NCBI RefSeq assembly: GCF_040359615.1
Contig: NZ_CP132942.1
Span: 4,030,001-4,094,000, forward strand
Reading direction: 5' to 3'
DNA: 64,000 nucleotides
DNA from: Tunturibacter psychrotolerans
GTDB lineage: Bacteria > Acidobacteriota > Terriglobia > Terriglobales > Acidobacteriaceae
Shown: in pieces, positions 8,351 to 16,655 of the stretch
Layout: the number at the start of each line of letters is the position of its first letter
Numbering within the stretch: the first letter of the stretch is position 1
The notes under the pieces: generated by a model
Told to the model about the DNA's origin: nothing
Database searches by the model: none
The model's input: only the letters and a program-made list of their open reading frames with translations
Translations under genes and position numbers: made by a program

Positions 8351-8672
8351 TAGTTATCCTCGATGATCTCGCCTTCCGTAAAGAGGCGTGCGAGTGAAGT
8401 AAGCCCCGCGTTCGTGAACCTACACCTGACCTGACACTCAAGCAAGTCGAACGGCCGCGCTCGCACGATTTCCGCCGACGAGAGCGACGGATGACAGGCA
8501 ATGATTGCGTCCGAAAACCGCGAGTTTATCGGCCGCTCGCCATGAGAAACTTCATTCACGGAATCGCACGATAACGAGACAGGATGAGTGCTATTCGTCC
8601 ATCGGATTACTTCGCCTGACAACCAGGTCGGCGCACCAGGACCTAACCAAAATTCTTCAAATCGAGGACAAC
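8351..8672. other. Gap without a confident gene
   Basis: This 322-bp stretch lies between the starts of ridA (minus) and ogt (plus) and should hold both promoters. A 90-codon minus-strand reading frame with a TTG start ends at 8350 and overlaps the ridA start as TAATG, but its peptide resembles nothing I know and it has no ribosome-binding site, so I do not call it. Confidence 0.5.
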
Positions 8673-9221
8673 ATGCCTGAGCCTCTTAATCTCCTGACAG
8701 ATCGATTCGACACACCGATCGGCGAGATGATCATCGTAGCCGATCATGACGGAAACCTACGCGCCGTTGAATGGACAGATCATGAAGAGCGCCTGCAAAA
8801 GTCCCTACGGCTTCACTACGGCCGCAACGGATTCGAGCTTGAACCATCCAACAATCCATCTGGCTTATCCGATGTGATGAAGCGTTATTTTGAAGGAGAG
8901 CTTTCTGCGATAAACGAGCTCCCCGTACGAACTGCTGGCACGCCCTTCCAGCGTGAGGTATGGCGCGCGCTACGAGAGATCCCGCACGGCACAACCGTCT
9001 CTTACGGAAAGCTGGCCATACAAATCGGCAGACCCAACGCCGTCAGAGCAGTCGGTCTCGCCAACGGCTCCAATCCGATTGGAGTCGTCGTGCCGTGTCA
9101 CCGCGTCATCGGATCCAACGGCTCCCTCACAGGTTACGGCGGAGGCATCGAGCGCAAACGCTGGCTTCTGGAGCATGAAAACAAACACCGAGCCGCACAC
9201 CTTCCACTGAAACTCACTTGA
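8673..9221 (+). CDS. ogt: Methylated-DNA--protein-cysteine methyltransferase
   Basis: 182 residues. The acceptor-site motif PCHRVIG is intact with the reactive cysteine at residue 142, preceded by the DNA-binding helix-turn-helix (TPFQREVWRAL, IPHGTTVSYGKLA, RAVGLANGSNP). The protein removes alkyl groups from O6-alkylguanine and O4-alkylthymine irreversibly. The ATG at 8673 is preferred: it is preceded by ATCGAGGACAAC, and the family normally starts 10-15 residues before the first strand. No Ada activator domain is attached, so this is the constitutive Ogt type. Confidence 0.92.
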   Translation: MPEPLNLLTDRFDTPIGEMIIVADHDGNLRAVEWTDHEERLQKSLRLHYGRNGFELEPSNNPSGLSDVMKRYFEGELSAINELPVRTAGTPFQREVWRALREIPHGTTVSYGKLAIQIGRPNAVRAVGLANGSNPIGVVVPCHRVIGSNGSLTGYGGGIERKRWLLEHENKHRAAHLPLKLT

Positions 9222-9300
9222 GAATACAATCGCAACAGCAAAATAATTCTCGGGGCAGACGTATCCTCTGCCCTCGCTTCTTCGTCAAACCTCACAAAGA

Positions 9301-9627
9301 ATGCAAAAAACTCTGCACCTCTTCGCGACGCTGCTCTGCCTCCTGACCCTTCTCGTCAGCGCAGCGACCTGCGTAACAGTCGCACTACCAAAGCGATCCT
9401 CATGCGATCAGTGTCCGAAGCAGTCACCCCTCGATCAGCCCGCCTGCTGTAGCGCGCAACAACAACAGCCGCCGGCAATCGTCTCCACACCGGTCGAGCC
9501 GCAGCTCCAACTCCAGGCAGTCACCGTCTTCGCATCTTCCAACGAAATCTCTTCCCCGCTGACAGCGTCGGTCATCCGCTGGACCGCTCCGCCATCACTC
9601 CGTTCAAGTACTCCCCTTCGTATCTGA
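9301..9627 (+). CDS. Small secreted Cys/Pro-rich protein, unknown
   Basis: 108 residues. Residues 1-24 are a clear export signal (MQKTLHLFATLLCLLTLLVS). The mature part has a cluster CDQCPKQSPLDQPACC that could bind a metal ion, followed by a Gln/Pro-rich tail without domain similarity. It stands 81 bp before a Met/His-rich envelope protein in the same direction, a context that suggests metal handling, but nothing in the sequence proves it. Small secreted Cys-containing proteins of this sort are frequent beside copper genes. Confidence 0.6.
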   Translation: MQKTLHLFATLLCLLTLLVSAATCVTVALPKRSSCDQCPKQSPLDQPACCSAQQQQPPAIVSTPVEPQLQLQAVTVFASSNEISSPLTASVIRWTAPPSLRSSTPLRI

Positions 9628-9708
9628 TTCCCTCTTGATCTCAAGCCGCGTCACAGCGTTCCTCCACGCTGTGCTCTGACAACGCACGCATCAAGACAAG
9701 GAATCTCC

Positions 9709-11187
9709 ATGCGCTCCATCCTGCAAGCGGCCCTGCTTCCCATGTTTCTGTTAACGCCATCTCTCACCCTGTCACAGACAGATCACCCCCCCATGCCCCA
9801 TATGCCCGGCATGCAATCGAACTCCATGCAGATGGACATGAACATGATGAAGCCGCCATCGAACCTCATCGACACCATCCTCAACCACACCACCTCCGGA
9901 ACCAGCGCCGAACCCGCATCCACACCCGTCTCCATGCTCATGCGCGACTATCACGGCTGGATGCTTATGCTCCACGGCACCGCCTCCATCTCCGACACGC
10001 AACAGCACGCCACATCCGATCCCCTCAGCCCCTCCCCCGACACCTGCACGCAGTTCAATCTCTCCTGCACCGGCCAAGTCGTCCGCGGCGGCGACAAGCT
10101 CTTCTCCACCAACTGGATCATGCCCATGGCCATGCGCCAACTCGGCGACCACGGCCAATACGGCCAGCTCACCCTCCGCACCATGCTCTCCCTCGAGCCA
10201 GCTACCATCTCCGACCGCCAATATCCTGAGCTCTTCCAGCAAGGCGAAACCGCCTTCGGCAAACCCATCATCGACGGCCAGCACCCGCACGACTTCTTCA
10301 TGGAACTCGCCGCCCTCTACGACCTCCGCCTCGGCAAACAAACCCTCCTCAGCCTCTACGCCGCGCCCGTAGGCGACCCCGCCATCGGCCCCACCGCTTA
10401 CCCGCACCGCCTCTCCGCATCCGAGGACCCCATCGCCGCCCTCGGCCACCATCAGGAAGACTCCACCCACATCGCCTTCAACGTCTTCACCGGCGGCATC
10501 ACCTGGCGCTGGCTCCGCTTCGAAGAGTCCGGCTTCCACGGCGCCGAACCCACCGAGCAGCGCTGGGGCTTCCAACCCTCCCCCAACGGCCACGCGGTCG
10601 ACAGCTACTCCTCCCGCATCACCTTCGCACCAACAAAAAACATCACCACCCAATACTCCATCGCCCACATCGTCAGCCCCGAGGCCCTCTATCCCAACGA
10701 GGATCAACAACGCCAAACCGCCTCCATCATGTACAACCGCCCCTTCGGCATACACCACAACACCACCAGCATGCCCGGCATGGACATGGGCACCACAGTA
10801 ACCAATAACTGGTCCACCACCCTCCTATGGGGCCGCACGAAATCCCTCACCGACACCAGCAAAGAAAACAGCTACCTTCTCGAATCCCTCCTGAACTTCC
10901 GCACCCGCAACTACGTCTGGACACGCATCGAAAACGCCGGCCGCTCCAACGAACTCCTCATCCCACCCGGCTCCCCTCTCCCACCCAACTTCACCGAATC
11001 CCCCCTCGGCCACGTAGCCGCCTACTCCTTCGGCTACGACCGCGACTACCGCGTCGCCCCACATCTCCTTGCCGCTCCCGGCGCCCAATTCACCACCTAC
11101 ACCACACCCGCGCCCCTCATCTCCATCTACGGCGCCCACCCCTTCGGAGTAGTAGCCTTCGTCCGCTTCAGAATCACCGGCAATTAG
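9709..11187 (+). CDS. Secreted Met/His-rich envelope protein, putative metal-related
   Basis: 492 residues. A signal peptide (cleavage around TLSQTD, residue 23) is followed by a Met/His-rich stretch, DHPPMPHMPGMQSNSMQMDM, and a second short one, SMPGMDMG, near residue 350; such Met clusters bind Cu(I) in CopA/PcoB-type proteins. The rest is rich in alternating strands with many aromatic residues (YGQLTLRTMLSL, YDLRLGKQTLLSLYA, ITTQYSIAHIVS, WTRIENAGRS) and ends in VVAFVRFRITGN, which suggests an outer-membrane beta-barrel. I infer a copper-related outer-membrane protein; no specific family is recognised. The ATP-binding protein gene follows 16 bp later. Confidence 0.65.
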   Translation: MRSILQAALLPMFLLTPSLTLSQTDHPPMPHMPGMQSNSMQMDMNMMKPPSNLIDTILNHTTSGTSAEPASTPVSMLMRDYHGWMLMLHGTASISDTQQHATSDPLSPSPDTCTQFNLSCTGQVVRGGDKLFSTNWIMPMAMRQLGDHGQYGQLTLRTMLSLEPATISDRQYPELFQQGETAFGKPIIDGQHPHDFFMELAALYDLRLGKQTLLSLYAAPVGDPAIGPTAYPHRLSASEDPIAALGHHQEDSTHIAFNVFTGGITWRWLRFEESGFHGAEPTEQRWGFQPSPNGHAVDSYSSRITFAPTKNITTQYSIAHIVSPEALYPNEDQQRQTASIMYNRPFGIHHNTTSMPGMDMGTTVTNNWSTTLLWGRTKSLTDTSKENSYLLESLLNFRTRNYVWTRIENAGRSNELLIPPGSPLPPNFTESPLGHVAAYSFGYDRDYRVAPHLLAAPGAQFTTYTTPAPLISIYGAHPFGVVAFVRFRITGN

Positions 11188-11203
11188 AGGACGCATTAGA
11201 ACC

Positions 11204-11752
11204 ATGCACACAGCAAACAAAAATCTAATCGCCATCAGCGGAGCACCCGGTGCAGGCAAAACAACCTTACTCGACGTCCTCCAATCACGCGGCTACGCCT
11301 GTGTTCCCGAAGTAGCGCGCCACATCATCCAGCAACAGATGCAATCCGGCGGCAACGCTCTCCCCTGGCAAGACACCACCACCTACATCAACCTCATGCT
11401 CCGGGACTCCATCGCATCTTTCCTCCGACACCAGCACGCCCAGTATCCAACCTTCTTCGATCGCGGTCTCCCCGACACACTCGGCTACGCGCATATCATT
11501 CAACTCCAAGATCAGCACGCCATCGAAGAAGCCTGCGCCCTCCACCGTTACTCGAAAGTCTTTCTCGCCCCGCCATGGCGCGCCATCTACACAACCGACA
11601 CCGAACGCAAACAAACCTTCGATGAAGCGCTCTTCAGTTTCGATCAGGCAACGAACGCCTACATCCGTTGCGGCTACGATCCAATCCTCTTGCCGCCAAC
11701 TACCCCAAACGAGAGAGCCGACTTCGTCCAGTCGCACCTCGATCTGCGCTAA
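11204..11752 (+). CDS. AAA-type NTPase (NadR/Ttd14-like P-loop protein)
   Basis: 182 residues with a P-loop GAPGAGKTT at 13-21, and the later segment TFFDRGLPDTLGYA that is typical of the AAA_28 family of small NTPases related to nucleoside kinases. APPWRAIYTTDTERKQTFDEAL near residue 125 is also characteristic of that family. The substrate is unknown. It sits between the envelope protein and rdgB, all in one direction with short gaps (16 and 9 bp), so an operon is likely. Confidence 0.8.
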   Translation: MHTANKNLIAISGAPGAGKTTLLDVLQSRGYACVPEVARHIIQQQMQSGGNALPWQDTTTYINLMLRDSIASFLRHQHAQYPTFFDRGLPDTLGYAHIIQLQDQHAIEEACALHRYSKVFLAPPWRAIYTTDTERKQTFDEALFSFDQATNAYIRCGYDPILLPPTTPNERADFVQSHLDLR

Positions 11753-11761
11753 GGTAGCCAG

Positions 11762-12394
11762 ATGAATCTCTTCGTCGCCACCACCAACCCAGGCAAGCTC
11801 CGAGACTTCGCCGCCACAGCCTCTTCCGAAATCACACTCACACCGTTGCCGGGCCTCAAACAAATCCCCGCCCCCGCTGAAGACGAGCCCACCTTCGAAG
11901 GCAACGCCCGCCTCAAAGCCATCTACTACTCCCACCACGCCCCCAACGAAATCGTCATCGCCGACGACTCCGGCCTCGAAGTCGACGCCCTCCACTGCGC
12001 CCCCGGCGTCCGCTCCGCTCGCTACGCAGACGACCACCACTTCACCGATCCACCGAACGCAACCACAGACGAGCGCAACAACCTCCTCCTCATCACCAAC
12101 CTCACCGGCATCCCACTCACACAGCGCAGTGCCCGCTACCACTGCGTCCTCGCCGCCGCCCGCAACGGCAAAATCCTCGCCATCGGTCATGGAGCAGTCG
12201 AAGGCGAAATCCTCTCCGCCCCCCGCGACACCGATGGCTTCGGCTACGACCCCCTCTTCTACCTCCCCGCCCAAAACAAAACCATGGCCGAACTCGACAT
12301 CGCCACCAAGCTCACCTTCAGCCATCGCGGCCGCGCCTTCGCCGCTCTCATCTCCGAGCTGAACTCCGGCCTCCATTCCCACCCCCCGCGATAG
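11762..12394 (+). CDS. rdgB: dITP/XTP pyrophosphatase, RdgB/HAM1 family
   Basis: 210 residues. The N-terminus MNLFVATTNPGKLRDFA is the substrate loop of the family, and IVIADDSGLEVDAL contains the metal-binding aspartates. GFGYDPLFYLP and FSHRGRAFAAL complete the conserved set. The enzyme hydrolyses non-canonical purine triphosphates (dITP, XTP) to monophosphates and so sanitises the nucleotide pool. It starts 9 bp after the ATPase gene and is followed 9 bp later by a VOC gene. Confidence 0.94.
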   Translation: MNLFVATTNPGKLRDFAATASSEITLTPLPGLKQIPAPAEDEPTFEGNARLKAIYYSHHAPNEIVIADDSGLEVDALHCAPGVRSARYADDHHFTDPPNATTDERNNLLLITNLTGIPLTQRSARYHCVLAAARNGKILAIGHGAVEGEILSAPRDTDGFGYDPLFYLPAQNKTMAELDIATKLTFSHRGRAFAALISELNSGLHSHPPR

Positions 12395-12403
12395 ACTCAA
12401 GCC

Positions 12404-12793
12404 ATGCTCCCAACACTCGCCATCGACCACCTCGTCTTCCGCGTCCGCGACATCCCCGCATCCAAAACCTTCTACCGCGCCCTCTTCGGCGAACCCGTCT
12501 TCGAAAACGAAGACCTGTTCCTCTACAAAATCGGAACCACCGCCAGGCTCTTCTTCACCAAAGCAACCACTCCAGCATCCACGCCCTACGACAAAGAACA
12601 TGTCGGCCTCAACCACCTCGCCTTCGGTGTCGAATCGCTCCAGCACCTCGAGCAGATCCATAGCCACCTTCAATCTGCAGGCATTCCCAACAGCGGCATC
12701 GGCATCGACCCCCACGGCAAACAGAACTACATCTGGCTCAACGACCCCAACGGTCTCCGCATCGAGTTCTACTGCACCCCTGCCTCCGAATAA
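12404..12793 (+). CDS. VOC-superfamily (glyoxalase/dioxygenase fold) protein
   Basis: 129 residues with two beta-alpha-beta-beta-beta modules. Potential metal ligands are His10 of AIDHLVFRV, His in VGLNHLAFGV (near residue 70) and Glu of GLRIEFYC near the C-terminus, the typical H/E pattern. These proteins include glyoxalase I, fosfomycin-modifying enzymes and dioxygenases, and this sequence cannot be assigned to one. It is the last gene of the run that starts at 11204. Confidence 0.82.
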   Translation: MLPTLAIDHLVFRVRDIPASKTFYRALFGEPVFENEDLFLYKIGTTARLFFTKATTPASTPYDKEHVGLNHLAFGVESLQHLEQIHSHLQSAGIPNSGIGIDPHGKQNYIWLNDPNGLRIEFYCTPASE

Positions 12794-12862
12794 GCGGTAA
12801 TCGATCACCTGAATAAAAATCGCACAAACATTACGATAACCGCACAAATCCCGGCACTTTCC

Positions 12863-12892
12863 TTGACGCTGCCAATCCCACGGCGGAATAAT
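12863..12892 (+). promoter_or_regulatory. Sigma-70-like promoter before the sdh operon
   Basis: TTGACG at 12863 and AATAAT at 12887, with 18 bp between them, lie about 60 bp upstream of sdhC. The boxes match the -35 and -10 consensus at 5 of 6 positions each. It is the only good candidate in the 162-bp gap before the operon. Confidence 0.5.
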
Positions 12893-12955
12893 CGCGATGC
12901 TGCACTTTTTCCATCTCTTAAGTGAGTGCATCCATCATGATTTCAAGGAGTCCCC

Positions 12956-13759
12956 ATGGCCACCGCCGCCCCGCCAGCACCTCCTGCCACTAAGCCCCTC
13001 AAAGGTGTGCAGCCACTCCGCGCAGGCGAAGGCAACTCCTACCTCTGGCACAAACTCCACTCCCTCACTGGCATCATCCCCATCGGCGCGTTCCTCGTCG
13101 AGCACATCATCTCCAACTTCGAGACCCTCAACGGCCCCCTCGCATACGCCCAGCAGGTCAAGTTCCTCAACTCCCTCCCGCTCGTCCGCGTCCTCGAGTG
13201 GGCCTTCATCTTCATCCCCCTCGCCTTCCACGCCATCTACGGACTCTTCATCGCCTTCCGCGGCCGCGTCAGCGTCAACGTCTACCCCTGGGCCAGCAAC
13301 TGGATGTACGTCTCCCAACGCATCACCGGCGTCATCGCCTTCCTCTACATCGTCCAGCACGTCTGGCGGCAGCGCTTCAGCGGCATCTCCCTCCCGGAGA
13401 ATCCAGGAGCCGCCTTCCATAAAGTACAGGTTGAACTTTCAAACCCCTGGATGCTCGCCATCTACGTCATCGCGATGATCGCCACCACCTGGCACTTCGC
13501 TTACGGCATCTGGCTCTTCGCCGCCAAGTGGGGCATCACCCCCGGCGAAAAGGCCCGCAAGAAATTCGGCTACGTCTGCACCGCCTTCGGCCTAGCCCTC
13601 TGCGTCATGGGCCTCGCCAGCATCTACGCGGTCGTCTGGGAGTACCCCAACGCCCCCGTCAACGTAATGCCCGCCCAACCCACCGGCATCGCCCTACCCG
13701 CACCAACCGTCCCACCACCAAACTCAACAAACCCAGACCAACCGGGCGAGGTACGGTGA
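12956..13759 (+). CDS. sdhC: Succinate dehydrogenase cytochrome b subunit
   Basis: 267 residues with five predicted membrane helices, the single-subunit diheme anchor type found in Bacteroidota/Acidobacteriota rather than the SdhC+SdhD pair. Visible segments include LWHKLHSLTGIIPIGAFLVEH, with a helix-I histidine, AFHAIYGLFIAF, YVSQRITGVIAFLYIVQHVW and TTWHFAYGIWLFAAKWG; the histidines are the likely heme ligands. It anchors SdhA and SdhB and passes electrons to the quinone. A Pro-rich tail extends the C-terminus. A CAAGGAG site precedes the ATG. Confidence 0.92.
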   Translation: MATAAPPAPPATKPLKGVQPLRAGEGNSYLWHKLHSLTGIIPIGAFLVEHIISNFETLNGPLAYAQQVKFLNSLPLVRVLEWAFIFIPLAFHAIYGLFIAFRGRVSVNVYPWASNWMYVSQRITGVIAFLYIVQHVWRQRFSGISLPENPGAAFHKVQVELSNPWMLAIYVIAMIATTWHFAYGIWLFAAKWGITPGEKARKKFGYVCTAFGLALCVMGLASIYAVVWEYPNAPVNVMPAQPTGIALPAPTVPPPNSTNPDQPGEVR

Positions 13760-13762
13760 CTT

Positions 13763-14077
13763 ATGGATGTCCTCATAGCGGTGTTGGCTGTGGGCGGCTT
13801 GGGCTTACTTTTTGTCGGAGTGATCTATAGCAATGTCGTTGTTTATCTGATGGCGAAGTATTGGAATCGCGGGCACTCGGGAGAACAGCGCATCCCGGCA
13901 TGGGCAGCATGGGGCAAAGGTGCTTATACGTATCAGCCCATCAGCAAATACCGCAAAGAAACAGGGGACGGACCGCTATATAAGCAACTTCGGATCGGTT
14001 ACTGGCTTTGCGGGATCGGAGGGGTTTCGGCGGCAGTCGGAATGTGCTTGGGTCACTTTTTAGTCGGACACAGTTAA
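13763..14077 (+). CDS. Small membrane protein inserted in the sdh operon
   Basis: 104 residues, unknown family. Two hydrophobic segments are visible: VLIAVLAVGGLGLLFVGVIY at the start and GYWLCGIGGVSAAVGMCLGHF near the end, with a polar Trp/Tyr-rich loop between. It starts 3 bp after the sdhC stop, without a strong ribosome-binding site. Its codon use (many G- and T-ending codons such as GCG, TTG, GTT) differs from the C-ending style of sdhC and sdhA, which suggests a later arrival. Confidence 0.65.
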   Translation: MDVLIAVLAVGGLGLLFVGVIYSNVVVYLMAKYWNRGHSGEQRIPAWAAWGKGAYTYQPISKYRKETGDGPLYKQLRIGYWLCGIGGVSAAVGMCLGHFLVGHS

Positions 14078-14097
14078 GTAAAGCGAGAGGGTAATAC

Positions 14098-14214
14098 ATG
14101 GCAGCAACACCCCGAATCATCGTAGTAGGCGGCGGCCTAGCCGGACTAGCCGCCGTCATCAAGATCGCCGAAGCCGGCGGCAATATGAGCAGCTCAAGTG
14201 ACAGACGTAAATGA
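14098..14214 (+). pseudogene. Duplicated 5' end of sdhA (86 bp) with a short foreign tail
   Basis: Positions 14098-14183 repeat the first 86 bp of sdhA (14485-14570) with one mismatch (gaagcc against gaagct). The copy begins exactly at the ATG, encodes MAATPRIIVVGGG and the FAD-binding glycine loop, then loses homology after the Gly-Gly codons and ends with TGA at 14214 after 38 codons. The stop overlaps the ATG of the next small gene (ATGA at 14211). It is too short to bind FAD and is best seen as a leftover of a rearrangement. Confidence 0.85.
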
Positions 14215-14459
14215 GTTTTTTACTGCTAGTGTTCAGCGTTCTTTGGGTAACCGTAGCCTGGTTCATATTGACAAACGATCTGAAAAGAATGGATGCAATG
14301 CCTTCGTACCGTATCCGACCATCGGTTCGGCAACGAATACAGATTTTGAAGACGCACCGAGCATTACTTCCATCGAGTTATCTCACCGAGGTCTACGTGG
14401 TTGGATTGATATTGTTGATTGCTTCCACATTTTTTTGGCTTCAGCAACTGAATAAATAG
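14211..14459 (+). CDS. Small two-helix membrane protein inserted in the sdh operon
   Basis: 82 residues, unknown family. Hydrophobic helices at residues 2-20 (SFLLLVFSVLWVTVAWFIL) and 61-77 (VYVVGLILLIASTFFWL) enclose a basic loop. Its ATG overlaps the stop codon of the truncated sdhA copy by 4 bp, so it could be translated by coupling to that fragment. Codon use is AT-rich relative to the neighbours, like the gene at 13763. Together they look like cargo between sdhC and sdhA. Confidence 0.6.
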   Translation: MSFLLLVFSVLWVTVAWFILTNDLKRMDAMPSYRIRPSVRQRIQILKTHRALLPSSYLTEVYVVGLILLIASTFFWLQQLNK

Positions 14460-14484
14460 CGATCTTTCATCAAGGGAAGAACTC

Positions 14485-16260
14485 ATGGCAGCAACACCCC
14501 GAATCATCGTAGTAGGCGGCGGCCTAGCCGGACTAGCCGCCGTCATCAAGATCGCCGAAGCTGGCGGCAAGGTCGACCTCTTCTCCATCGTCCCCGTCAA
14601 GCGCTCTCACTCCGTCTGCGCTCAGGGAGGCATCAACGCCGCCAAGAACCTCAAAGGCGAAGGCGACGACGTCTTCAAGCACTTCGACGACACCATCTAC
14701 GGCGGCGACTTCCTCGCCAACCAGACCCCCGTCAAAAACATGACCGCCCAGGGTCCCGCCATCATCGACCTCCTCGACCGCATGGGCGTCCCCTTCAACC
14801 GCACCCCCGAAGGCCTCTTGGACTTCCGCCGCTTCGGCGGAACGCTGTATCACCGAACAGCATTTGCGGGCGCAACAACCGGCCAGCAGCTCCTCTACGC
14901 CCTCGACGAGCAGGTCCGCCGCTTCGAAGCCGAAGGCAAAGTCACCAAGTACGAAGGCTGGGAGTTCCTCTCCGCCGTCCTCGACTCCAAGGGCGCCTGC
15001 CGCGGCATCACCGCCATGGATCTCCGCACCATGGACACCCGCACCTTCCCCGCCGACGCCATCATCGTCTGCACCGGAGGCAACGGAGCAATCTTCGGAA
15101 AGTCCACCAATTCAGTAGTTTGCACCGGATCAGCTCAATCAGCACTTTATCAACAGGGAGCCTTCTACGCCAACGGCGAATTCATCCAGGTCCACCCCAC
15201 CGCCATCCCCGGAGAAGATAAGCTCCGCCTCATGTCCGAGTCCGCCCGAGGTGAAGGCGGCCGCGTCTGGGTCCCCCGCGACAAGAACGACAAGCGCGTA
15301 GCAAAATCCATCCCCGAATCCGACCGCTGGTACTTCCTCGAAGAGTGGTATCCCAAGTACGGCAACCTCGTCCCCCGCGACGTCGCCACCCGCGCCATCT
15401 TCAAAGTCGTCTACGAGCACGGTATGGGCATCGACGGCCAGCCCATGGTCTACCTCGACCTCACCCACATCGACAAGGAAACCCTCAACCGCAAGCTCGA
15501 AGGCATCCTCGAGATCTACGAAAAGTTCGTCGGCGACGACCCCCGCGAAGTCCCCATGAAGATCTTCCCCGGCATGCACTACACCATGGGCGGCCTCTGG
15601 GTCGATGCAAACCAGCAGACCAACATCCCCGGTGTATACGCCGCTGGAGAGGCTGACTACTCCATCCACGGAGCTAACCGCCTCGGCGCCAACTCCCTCC
15701 TCTCCTGCATCTACGGAGGTTTCGTAGCCGGTCCCCAAGCCCTCGCCTACGCCCGCGCTCTTGCACCACAGGAAGGCGACGGTGGCCACGCCGCCGAGCT
15801 TGCCCGCCAGAAGGAGTTCAACAATCTCCTCCTCAACAACCCCGGCACCGAAAACCCCTTCAAGCTCTGGCGCGAACTCGGCGAAACCATGACCAAGCAC
15901 GCCACCATCATCCGCTACAACGCTGGCCTCGACGAAGCCGACGCCAAGCTCGTCGAGCTCCTCGACCGCTACCGCAACGTCAACCTCTCCGACAAGAGCC
16001 AGTGGGCCAACACCAGCTTCGCCTTCACCCGCCAGCTCTGGAACATGCTCCAACTAGGCCGCGTCATCGTCCAGGGCGCCCGTCTCCGCGACGAGTCCCG
16101 CGGAGCCCACTACAAACCCGACTTCCCCGACCGCAACGACGAAAAGTTCCTCAAAACCACCAAAGCCAGCTACAAAAACGACGCCCCCGCCTTCGAACTG
16201 GAAGAAGTAGACATCAGCCACATCAAACCCCGCCCCCGCCGCTACGACGCCACCGCCTAG
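14485..16260 (+). CDS. sdhA: Succinate dehydrogenase flavoprotein subunit
   Basis: 591 residues. The FAD-binding GGGLAGLAAVIKIAEAGGKV, the flavinylation segment SVCAQGGINAAKN, the active-site HYTMGGLWVDAN and GANRLGANSLLSCIYGG are all present, as in the SdhA/FrdA family. It oxidises succinate to fumarate in the TCA cycle and passes electrons to SdhB. A GGGAAGAA site precedes the ATG by 6 bp. It is separated from sdhC by the inserted genes and from sdhB by a small membrane-protein gene. Length and order of motifs are normal. Confidence 0.95.
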   Translation: MAATPRIIVVGGGLAGLAAVIKIAEAGGKVDLFSIVPVKRSHSVCAQGGINAAKNLKGEGDDVFKHFDDTIYGGDFLANQTPVKNMTAQGPAIIDLLDRMGVPFNRTPEGLLDFRRFGGTLYHRTAFAGATTGQQLLYALDEQVRRFEAEGKVTKYEGWEFLSAVLDSKGACRGITAMDLRTMDTRTFPADAIIVCTGGNGAIFGKSTNSVVCTGSAQSALYQQGAFYANGEFIQVHPTAIPGEDKLRLMSESARGEGGRVWVPRDKNDKRVAKSIPESDRWYFLEEWYPKYGNLVPRDVATRAIFKVVYEHGMGIDGQPMVYLDLTHIDKETLNRKLEGILEIYEKFVGDDPREVPMKIFPGMHYTMGGLWVDANQQTNIPGVYAAGEADYSIHGANRLGANSLLSCIYGGFVAGPQALAYARALAPQEGDGGHAAELARQKEFNNLLLNNPGTENPFKLWRELGETMTKHATIIRYNAGLDEADAKLVELLDRYRNVNLSDKSQWANTSFAFTRQLWNMLQLGRVIVQGARLRDESRGAHYKPDFPDRNDEKFLKTTKASYKNDAPAFELEEVDISHIKPRPRRYDATA

Positions 16261-16356
16261 CCTTTTCTTTTCTTGTTGTCATTCCCGAAGGAATCTGCTT
16301 CTCGCTTTTGTTTATGACGAGTTACCCAAAAACCCGCGAACCCCATCTAATCGAGC

Positions 16357-16557
16357 ATGGAACGCATAGATCTCGTCTACATCGCGCTGTCCGTCATATT
16401 CGCCTTGGTCATGGCGTATATGTATCTCTACACCACGCACCTTCACCCCAACGAGCGGACCATGGCCCTCAAGGGTCGACCTCCAATCAGCAAAGAAGAG
16501 GGCATAGCAGTCGCAACACTGGAAAAAGAACGTCTGCACAAAACCGGCAGCTTCTAG
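16357..16557 (+). CDS. Small single-pass membrane protein between sdhA and sdhB
   Basis: 66 residues. A single hydrophobic helix (LVYIALSVIFALVMAYMYLY, about 6-25) is followed by a charged tail ending LHKTGSF. No known family. Upstream, at 16275-16300, is TTGTTGTCATTCCCGAAGG, a fragment of a repeat common in this group. It is kept in the space of an operon that otherwise encodes a membrane complex, so it may be an accessory subunit, but this is only guilt by position. Confidence 0.55.
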   Translation: MERIDLVYIALSVIFALVMAYMYLYTTHLHPNERTMALKGRPPISKEEGIAVATLEKERLHKTGSF

Positions 16558-16655
16558 CTCCATCCTTAGCGACTGCGATCCTCAGCAACAAACGCCTCCA
16601 GCTCACCCCCACGCCGAAGGCACAGGATATCTGCAGGCCCTAAGGAGCAGTCGCA

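Noticed and set aside
8350..8622. 90-codon minus-strand frame overlapping ridA as TAATG
   Set aside because: No ribosome-binding site, TTG start, no recognisable similarity; the TAATG overlap can arise by chance.
9772..10758. Long minus-strand frame antisense to the Met/His-rich gene
   Set aside because: It mirrors a C-ending-codon gene; the peptide is Gly/Val/Glu-rich and lacks domains, typical of a GC-rich shadow.
11285..12931. Long minus-strand frame across three plus-strand genes
   Set aside because: Covers known genes on the other strand; composition is a shadow of codon bias.
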